From: a bacterium | GTDB lineage: Bacteria > Ratteibacteria > UBA8468 > B48-G9 > JAFGKM01 | Direction of reading: 5' to 3' | NCBI GenBank assembly: GCA_021160565.1 | Contig: JAGHCG010000026.1 | Span: 1 to 5,284 of the forward strand | DNA length: 5,284 nt | Part shown: positions 1 through 5,284 of the stretch, in pieces | Numbering within the stretch: the first letter of the stretch is position 1 | How the letters are laid out: each line of letters starts with the position of its first letter | Notes under the pieces: generated by a model | Database searches by the model: none | Told to the model about the DNA's origin: nothing | The model's input: the letters and a program-made list of their open reading frames with translations, nothing else | Translations under genes and position numbers: made by a program

Positions 1-2833
1 GAGTGTAAGTTAATAAATTTAAACATAAAGTTTTCCCACTTCCATAAGAATTCTCAATAAATACAGGGTTTTTATTTTCAATAAGTGTTTTCCCTCCTTT
101 TAAAATCAACTCTTCTGGAATTACAACTGATAACTTTTTACCTGATATTTCAACTCCTGTTGTAGATGTAGAAGGCCATTTTTTCCTCATAACTCCAAAT
201 AAGTCCTCCATATCGTTTTCCTCTACCATCTTTCCATGCTCATCAAAAAGTCCTGGTAATACATCAGCAATTATTATTCCTCCATTTTTGACGAACTTTT
301 TTATTTCTTCTCTTTCCTTTTTTGAAAGACAGAATATTGAAGGGAGAACAAGACATTTATAACTTCCGTTTTTTAAAATACCTTTTTCAATTTCTTCTCT
401 TGACAAAATATCTGGATAATACCACAACTCTCTTAAAACCCTCAGGAGAGAATATTTTGCTTTATTATAATTAAACCATGTGGTTTTACTCAAAATAGTG
501 GTCAGATGTAAATTGGGTTGAGAGTGGAGAACTGCTACTGGTGAAAATTCAGCTTTCCCTGAGAGTAAAAGTTTTCCTATTCCTTTTTTTATTTCTCGGG
601 TAGATTCTACAACAGCAGAAAATTGAGGAGTTAGAGTAAAATCAGGATTGAAAGCAGCATAGTCAGGAACTTTTTCCAAAAGAGAATAATATCCTATTCC
701 ATTTCCTCCGTAAAGCAATTTTTCCCATGGGTATCTCTTACCTTTTTCAACGCTGGAATTATAAAGTCCCCAGTCCCAAAGTAATCTATCAGAAGGTAAA
801 AACGTATCCCAGTAAGGAGTCCCACCATATCCACCAACAGCTTTCATTGCTTTTCCAAGTTTGTAGTAGTCAATTCCTGTGAAAGAATTCCCTTCCCCCC
901 ATATTCCTTCTGCTCCAACATATGCATTTTTATCAACACTTTCAATAATCTTTCTTCCAAAATAATTTATGTCAGCAAAAACACTATCCATATGAAGACG
1001 ATGGTCAATCCACCTTGAGAAGTTCTTCCTCTCTTTTTTTTCTATCAGTTCAGAAAGAGTTATTGGAGTAACTTCATCCCAGCTGGTAAAACTTGTTTCC
1101 CATTCTTTATTTAACTTTTCAAGTGAGCCATACTTACCACGAAGATATTTCCTTAAATCCTGAAGGCAGTATTTTGAAAAACAGAAATCATAATTTTCGT
1201 TCCAGTGTGAAAGTTCGTTTTCATCTCCAAGAGTGTAACCTAATGGAGCGTAAGGAGAAATTAGATTTGCTCTTTCAAGCAATATCTTTCTCATGCTTTC
1301 TCTAAAAGATGGATTAGAAAAGCAGGGATGTCTTTCAAGATTTTTTCCTCTTGAATGAGCTTTAAGAGAAAAAATATAAGGATATGGGTGTAAATTAGCC
1401 AGGACAATTTTCTCAAGTTTTTTTCTTTCATTACAATAACAAAGAGCACTATCAACTCCGTAATTTACAATTAACTTAAAAGGATAATTCTCAAGATAAT
1501 TTTCTGAAGGTCCTCCCCATATTACAAAAAAGAAATCAGAGATATCTTTTTTCAATTTTACTGGGAAAAGTTTTATTTTCTTCTGTATTGGTTTACTCTG
1601 TTTTAGAATTTTTACTTCAATTATGTGAGCAATTGTTAGCGGCTGAAAAGAGGGAAAAGAGAAAGGAATTTTTTCTTCAGGAGGATACTTTTGAGAAAAA
1701 ATGAGACGGTTAAACCCGTCTTTTAAATTTATCTCAACTTGCTTTCCTTCTGTATTTTTTATTCCATATATTTCAATTTCTCCTTTTACAATTTCCCTGG
1801 GCAAATATCCTTCTTTCTCAGAAAGTATTTTTATTCTGTAAAAATCAGGAATTTCAATATAGGTGGAGTACCAGTCAATAACTTTTGCATCTTTCTTCAA
1901 AAAGACATCAACAAAATGAGTTCCCGAAGGAAGAAATGGTAATGGAATAGAAAATATGGTACTTTTATTTTCCTCTCTGGATTCAAATTCATTTTCTCCT
2001 TCTTCATTTCTTATCCTTAAATAAATTTTGGTTTGCTCTATTCCCATTCCTCTTATTTCCCCTTCAATTTTTCCCTCTTTTATCTCCACAGAAACAATTC
2101 GCATTTCAGGCATTTTTCGTGCAAGTTTTAAAAGAAGCTTACATATAAAAGAAAGAGAATAATCATACTCCACAAAATTACATTTATTTTCAGGTGTAAG
2201 GTAAAGCAATTCACCTCTTCCACTTTTATAGGTGAGGAAACATGCGTATCCCTTCCCTATTTTACTTTCACTTATATATTCTTTTGCAAAATCCTTTTCA
2301 TCTTTAAATTTTGAAAAATGTGGAATTTTTCTAAATGGAAATGAACTAACTGTGGACAAATCTTGCTTTTGAATTTTTCCATTTTTGAATAAAGTATAAA
2401 TTTTCCTTTCAAGTCCCTGGGGATCAACAAAAAGAAAACCAGTTCCATTTTTTATCTTCTCAATAATTTTATCTCTTATATCCTCCGGAATACTTTTCCA
2501 TTTAATTGCACCCATCACAATTACATCAAATCTGTCTTCTATCTTTCCTCTTAAATAATTCCATGTTTCTCTTCTATACTGTGTCTGTGTCAGAGGAACG
2601 GGTATCTGGACATAATCCATATCAAGCCGTTCTGCCAGCTCAATAGTTTCTCTCTGACTGTAAGCAGGGCTTATTAGAAGAACTTTTATTTTTCCATAAT
2701 AATAGGGTTTTGCCCATCTGGTATGAGGTGTTATAACTTTTTCTATAATCTGGCTATAGGGAAAATCTAACTCTGTAAAAGAAAGATTTATAAAGAAGAG
2801 AGAAAAAAGAAAAAAAGTGAGAAATTTTTTCAT
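1..2833 (-). CDS. Exported GH42-like multidomain glycoside hydrolase (3'-truncated at the window edge)
   Basis: The frame is open from ATG at 2833 to the left edge (944 codons, no stop), so the C-terminus lies outside. Residues 1-20 form a signal peptide (MKKFLTFFLFSLFF start) without a lipobox Cys. Residues about 45-240 look like a glutamine-amidotransferase-like Rossmann domain (FDVIVMGAIKW, NGTGFLFVDPQG) whose expected nucleophile-elbow Cys is absent. Residues about 246-329 and 331-425 are beta-rich, Ig-like segments. Residues about 433-740 read as a (beta/alpha)8 barrel. The part from YTLGDENE (533-540) through the Cys-containing FCFSKYC (550-556), KYGSLEKLNKEW (567-578) and SWDEVTP (584-590) follows the GH42 beta-galactosidase pattern, making E538 the likely acid/base. 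The nucleophile is unclear (D687 or E704 are candidates). From about 763 a second Rossmann-like stretch (CLVLPSIF, FVKNGGIIIADV) resembles the GH42 trimerisation domain. The likely role is hydrolysis of beta-linked galactosides or related glycans outside the cytoplasm; substrate unknown. It overlaps the upstream gene by 4 bases. The fold is fairly sure, the activity is not. Confidence 0.82.
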   Translation of the reverse strand, partial: MKKFLTFFLFSLFFINLSFTELDFPYSQIIEKVITPHTRWAKPYYYGKIKVLLISPAYSQRETIELAERLDMDYVQIPVPLTQTQYRRETWNYLRGKIEDRFDVIVMGAIKWKSIPEDIRDKIIEKIKNGTGFLFVDPQGLERKIYTLFKNGKIQKQDLSTVSSFPFRKIPHFSKFKDEKDFAKEYISESKIGKGYACFLTYKSGRGELLYLTPENKCNFVEYDYSLSFICKLLLKLARKMPEMRIVSVEIKEGKIEGEIRGMGIEQTKIYLRIRNEEGENEFESREENKSTIFSIPLPFLPSGTHFVDVFLKKDAKVIDWYSTYIEIPDFYRIKILSEKEGYLPREIVKGEIEIYGIKNTEGKQVEINLKDGFNRLIFSQKYPPEEKIPFSFPSFQPLTIAHIIEVKILKQSKPIQKKIKLFPVKLKKDISDFFFVIWGGPSENYLENYPFKLIVNYGVDSALCYCNERKKLEKIVLANLHPYPYIFSLKAHSRGKNLERHPCFSNPSFRESMRKILLERANLISPYAPLGYTLGDENELSHWNENYDFCFSKYCLQDLRKYLRGKYGSLEKLNKEWETSFTSWDEVTPITLSELIEKKERKNFSRWIDHRLHMDSVFADINYFGRKIIESVDKNAYVGAEGIWGEGNSFTGIDYYKLGKAMKAVGGYGGTPYWDTFLPSDRLLWDWGLYNSSVEKGKRYPWEKLLYGGNGIGYYSLLEKVPDYAAFNPDFTLTPQFSAVVESTREIKKGIGKLLLSGKAEFSPVAVLHSQPNLHLTTILSKTTWFNYNKAKYSLLRVLRELWYYPDILSREEIEKGILKNGSYKCLVLPSIFCLSKKEREEIKKFVKNGGIIIADVLPGLFDEHGKMVEENDMEDLFGVMRKKWPSTSTTGVEISGKKLSVVIPEELILKGGKTLIENKNPVFIENSYGSGKTLCLNLLTYT
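1696..1721 (-). other. Terminator-like hairpin inside the GH42-like coding sequence
   Basis: On the minus strand AGACGG (1721-1716) pairs with CCGTCT (1709-1704) around a six-base loop GTTTAA. It is followed, after C and A, by six T residues (1701-1696). The shape matches a short intrinsic terminator in the sense of transcription. It lies within codons for K-D-G-F-N-R-L-I-F in the second beta-sandwich segment, so it may simply be coding coincidence in AT-rich DNA. The stem is short and half GC, so any termination would be weak. Confidence 0.25.
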
Positions 2834-4698
2834 TTTTTCTCCTCTTTTTCAACCTCAATATAAATTTTCGCTTTTGGTAATGGAGAAGAAACATCTGCAC
2901 TGGAGAAAGTGAGATAATTCATCTTGCCTGCTTCTATTTTTCCACATTTTCCCATAAGTTTATCAGAAACATCCCTTACTTCTCCCTCCTTCACCAATCT
3001 GGCTCTATTTTCTTCTATTATCAGTTTTTCTCCTTTTTGTAGAGTTCCTGTCCAGATAACCCTGTCATTATTAAAAAGAATTGAAGGTTCGGTAAGATAC
3101 TCTGAAAGACACTCAAGGATAATCTTTGTTTTTAAATCCCTCCCTTTTAAATTAAAAGCAGGATATAAAAACTTTGCTGGGATTTTTCTTACAATGAAGA
3201 ATTTTTCAGGCAATATTTCCATTTTACTTTCTTTATAAATCCTTTTAACTTCTGGAAAATTATCTCCACAAATTTTCACAATGAGTGGATTGGTTTTAGA
3301 AACAGTTTTATTTTTAATCTTTTTTAACCACCATATTACAGAAATGTATTCATCCGCGGAAATATTCCCTATTTTCAAAACAGGAGGGGGAGATACATAA
3401 GGTTGAATGGAATAACCTTCTGGAATAGATATTGAAACTTTAACGTTTTTAAGAACTGCTTCTTCTTTTTTCAGATACCATGAAGTATCTCTCACATTAT
3501 GAATTATAATTCTCACCCCCATGTATCCATCTATTTTTGTGCCTTCCGAATCATATTTTATTTTAATCTCTGGCAGAAGATATTTGTTGATTATCTTCAT
3601 TCCCACTCTTCTCTGAGCGCAAAATCTTCTATAATGTGAAACAATACTTAATTTTCTGTAATTATCATCAGGAGGAATACTTTTATCATCGTTCCATTCT
3701 CCTCTATAGCAATTACCTTCACAATAAAAGAAATAGCCAAGATTTTGTGGAACTTTTGTCTCAGCAAGTTTTATTGCTTCTTCCCATCTGCAAAGACGCA
3801 TTCCACCTGGATGGGAAAGCTGAGAAAAGAATAACCAGTTATGTTTTCTTGCAAGTTCAAGATATCTATTCCATACATATCTATTATTTGGATAAGCAAA
3901 AAATCCGTCAGCAACACCTTTTTTTATAATTTCGGAATAATATATCGGAAGAAGATTTCTCTTTTTCAAACTTACTCCTTTTGGGTAAAAATCAAGCGTT
4001 TCATGATTTGTCTGTATCCATACGAAAACCCACCTTCCCCCTGATTCTTTTTTTATATAACTGTTAATTTCATTGAGAACCTCTGCAAACTTTCTCCCCC
4101 ACCATCTTCTTGTTTCCTCATCCCATTTAAGGGGTTTTCCCCTCTCTTTCTCAATTTGCTTTTTATATCTCAGGAGAGAAGGCCCAAGTTTATCTTCATC
4201 AAGATTCCTTATTTCCATATCTGTAAAATGTCCAGGTAATTCTTCAAGGAACACAAAACCGACTACATTCTCAGGTTTTGTAATATAATCAAGGACTGAA
4301 TGAATCTGATATTTTATCTCTTTGAAGATTTTTTCTTTCACGCCAGGTTTGTAAAGATAATCAAGAAAAGTTGCCATATATCTGTTTTCTTTATATCCGA
4401 GATTACATATTGGCCAGAGTCTAACCATAATTTTTAACTCAGGATTTATTTCCAAGAATTTATTAAGCATCTCTGTGGTTTCTTTTGATGGTCCAGGGGG
4501 ATTTCCAAATGTGAGCATAACCCAATCCATTCTTGCCCTATCAAGATATGTAAATCCAGCATATTTATCAAACTCTCCTGCACCTGCTCCATATGAACCA
4601 ACTCCCAGATACCAGTAATATGATTTGGAAAAACTATTCTGGGAAAAACACAGGAAGGAAAATATGAATATGAAAATTATTAATGTCTTCTTTTCCAT
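2830..4698 (-). CDS. Exported (beta/alpha)8-barrel protein with C-terminal beta-sandwich domains, probable glycoside hydrolase of unassigned family
   Basis: This is a complete gene of 622 aa. Residues 1-24 are a signal peptide (hydrophobic core LIIFIFIFSFLCF); cleavage near SFS-K (24/25) is plausible. Eight strands can be read in order: YYWYLGVGS (28), DWVMLTFG (58), LKIMVRLWP (88), VVGFVFLEE (145), RWVFVWIQTN (222), DGFFAYP (264), NWLFFSQL (287) and LGYFFYCEGN (320). This is a full TIM barrel to about 365. E152/E153 end strand 4, the clan GH-A acid/base position, but strand 7 ends in SQL, without the usual nucleophilic Glu. E233 and E327 are other acidic residues near strand ends. A Cys pair (C326, C330) brackets E327's loop. 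Residues about 375-500 form a beta-sandwich in which VKVSISIPEGY and LKIGNISADEYISVIWWL resemble NEW3-type domains of sugar hydrolases; 500-622 is another beta-rich region. The start at 4698 is supported by AAGGAG six bases upstream. I recognise no named family. Alternatives are a glycan-binding or inactive barrel. Gene reality is certain, function moderate. Confidence 0.85.
   Translation of the reverse strand: MEKKTLIIFIFIFSFLCFSQNSFSKSYYWYLGVGSYGAGAGEFDKYAGFTYLDRARMDWVMLTFGNPPGPSKETTEMLNKFLEINPELKIMVRLWPICNLGYKENRYMATFLDYLYKPGVKEKIFKEIKYQIHSVLDYITKPENVVGFVFLEELPGHFTDMEIRNLDEDKLGPSLLRYKKQIEKERGKPLKWDEETRRWWGRKFAEVLNEINSYIKKESGGRWVFVWIQTNHETLDFYPKGVSLKKRNLLPIYYSEIIKKGVADGFFAYPNNRYVWNRYLELARKHNWLFFSQLSHPGGMRLCRWEEAIKLAETKVPQNLGYFFYCEGNCYRGEWNDDKSIPPDDNYRKLSIVSHYRRFCAQRRVGMKIINKYLLPEIKIKYDSEGTKIDGYMGVRIIIHNVRDTSWYLKKEEAVLKNVKVSISIPEGYSIQPYVSPPPVLKIGNISADEYISVIWWLKKIKNKTVSKTNPLIVKICGDNFPEVKRIYKESKMEILPEKFFIVRKIPAKFLYPAFNLKGRDLKTKIILECLSEYLTEPSILFNNDRVIWTGTLQKGEKLIIEENRARLVKEGEVRDVSDKLMGKCGKIEAGKMNYLTFSSADVSSPLPKAKIYIEVEKEEKK
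2839..2844 (-). promoter_or_regulatory. Shine-Dalgarno site and ATGA stop/start overlap of the GH42-like gene
   Basis: GAGGAG on the minus strand lies five bases (AAAAA) before the ATG at 2833, inside the Glu-Glu codons near the end of the 622-aa gene. The start codon overlaps the upstream stop as ATGA (2833-2830), a classic arrangement for termination-reinitiation coupling. It supports the choice of 2833 as start, which is immediately followed by a signal peptide. Confidence 0.85.
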
Positions 4699-4701
4699 TT
4701 T

Positions 4702-5284
4702 TCACTCCTTCATCAATTTCTTTATTTCTTCCAGCCACTTTCTATATTCAATTTCAAATTCTCCATTCATTGAACATAGATTATCAAAAGAGATTGGATC
4801 AAGAATAATCTGTCCCTTCCCAATCTTAAATACACATCTTCCTTCTTTTTTTAATTTTCCGAGAAGATTCTCTACTCCAGTTAATTTTTCAAGTGCAGGC
4901 AGGATATCTGAATCCTTCATAAACTCAATCTCACCACCGCACGCACAATCAACACTTTCATCATAACTTCTCTCTGAAAGAGGATCTACACTCATACCTG
5001 ATAAGAAATCAATACCCATATCTTCACCTGTCAGAATAACTGTATTTCCTTTTCTTATGTAATTTCTCAAAACAGAAAGTTTTTCAACCCAGTTAACCTG
5101 ATTCAATAATTTCATTATTCTATGCCTTCCTGTATCTTTTTCAAACGTATAATAACTTAAATCTCTTCTGTTCATTATTTTTCCGGAGAGATAAAATTTT
5201 TTAAGAGAGTTTAAAAGAGTAATAAATTCCTCATCTGAAATTTCAATTTTTTCTAACTTGGAGGATGGATAAAATATATCGGAA
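4702..5284 (-). CDS. C-terminal part of an unidentified protein, possibly with an amidotransferase-like domain (5'-truncated at the window edge)
   Basis: The frame ends with TGA at 4704-4702 and stays open to the right edge, giving 193 visible residues. The first in-frame ATG (5175) has no convincing Shine-Dalgarno upstream. The 36 codons before it (LEKIEISDEEF, LLNSLKKFYLSGKI) also look coding, so the true start probably lies outside the window and 5175 is an internal Met. The visible part contains VEKLSVLRNYIRKGNTVILT, reminiscent of the 'strand after an unlinked V..GG' region of glutamine-amidotransferase-like domains in GH42-type proteins. A C-A-C-G-G motif follows, then FKIGKGQIILDP, like the late beta-strand of the same fold, and a charged helix (EYRKWLEEIKKLMKE) closes the protein. 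These resemblances are weak and no catalytic residue is identifiable. It lies three bases upstream of the barrel gene, and its last codons carry that gene's ribosome binding site, so the two are co-translated. I do not assign a function. Confidence 0.72.
   Translation of the reverse strand, partial: SDIFYPSSKLEKIEISDEEFITLLNSLKKFYLSGKIMNRRDLSYYTFEKDTGRHRIMKLLNQVNWVEKLSVLRNYIRKGNTVILTGEDMGIDFLSGMSVDPLSERSYDESVDCACGGEIEFMKDSDILPALEKLTGVENLLGKLKKEGRCVFKIGKGQIILDPISFDNLCSMNGEFEIEYRKWLEEIKKLMKE
4705..4710 (-). promoter_or_regulatory. Shine-Dalgarno site of the 622-aa barrel gene
   Basis: AAGGAG on the minus strand lies six bases before the ATG at 4698 and is formed by the last two sense codons (Lys-Glu) of the upstream gene. 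The stop TGA sits between the site and the start. This fixes the start of the 622-aa protein and implies translational coupling: ribosomes ending on the upstream gene finish on top of the next initiation site. Confidence 0.85.

Noticed and set aside
1093..1942. Short plus-strand open frames (for example 1093-1305 and 1739-1942)
   Set aside because: They lie opposite the continuous GH42-like frame, have Phe/Ser-rich composition typical of the antisense of Lys/Glu-rich coding sequence, and lack ribosome sites or recognisable motifs.
1..2829. The left half of the window as a non-coding or pseudogene region
   Set aside because: Codon-by-codon translation of the minus strand from 2833 to 2 gives 944 sense codons without a stop or frame break. 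It is simply a gene that runs off the edge.
4643..4698. Lipoprotein signal in the barrel protein (Cys at residue 17 in the hydrophobic stretch)
   Set aside because: The residues before the Cys (F-S-F-L) do not match a lipobox, which wants a small residue directly before the Cys, and a more usual cleavage site lies a few residues later.
2924..4966. Plus-strand open frames opposite the barrel gene and gene A (for example 2924-3238, 3636-3929, 4625-4966)
   Set aside because: All are antisense to well-supported minus-strand genes and show no protein-like motifs or initiation signals.
5173..5175. ATG at 5175 as the true start of gene A
   Set aside because: The frame continues open for 36 more codons to the window edge with coding-like composition, and the bases before this ATG (CTCTCCGGAAAAATA) offer no good Shine-Dalgarno.
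4972..5284. Promoter or operator near the right edge
   Set aside because: The sequence is coding to the edge, and AT-rich hexamers here are indistinguishable from background.

Overview
This window looks like part of one minus-strand operon from an AT-rich bacterium. Nearly every base is coding on that strand, and gaps or overlaps between genes are only 3-4 bases. Transcription enters at the right edge and leaves at the left. In transcription order there are three genes: gene A, missing its 5' end (right edge to 4702); gene B, complete (4698-2830, 622 aa); and gene C, missing its 3' end (2833 to the left edge, 944 codons visible, no stop). The reading frame of gene C was translated codon by codon from 2833 to 2 and is open throughout, so this 2.8 kb stretch is not a non-coding or broken region.

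Gene C is the most recognisable. It is an exported multidomain protein with a signal peptide, an N-terminal glutamine-amidotransferase-like (Rossmann) domain, two beta-sandwich segments, a (beta/alpha)8 barrel resembling the GH42 beta-galactosidase group, and the start of a C-terminal domain resembling the GH42 trimerisation domain. Gene B is also exported. It shows a readable eight-stranded barrel followed by beta-sandwich domains, one of which resembles the NEW3 / sugar-hydrolase-associated type. I cannot assign it to a numbered glycoside hydrolase family. Gene A shows only its C-terminal 193 residues. They contain stretches that could belong to another amidotransferase-like domain of the kind found in these hydrolases, but this is tentative.

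Together the genes suggest a locus for breaking down or binding polysaccharide or glycoconjugate outside the cytoplasm, with two or three hydrolase-like proteins made from one message by translational coupling. The substrate cannot be read from the sequence. No transporter, regulator, transposase, RNA gene or CRISPR array is present. Low GC, frequent ATA (Ile) and AGA/AGG (Arg) codons, Lys/Glu/Ile-rich proteins and clear Shine-Dalgarno sites indicate a bacterium. The large multidomain GH42-like architecture recalls uncultivated lineages and the Planctomycetes/Omnitrophota-type world, but that placement is inference.

The points most worth following up are the atypical or missing catalytic residues in both barrels and the amidotransferase-like domains on both sides of the gene C barrel.
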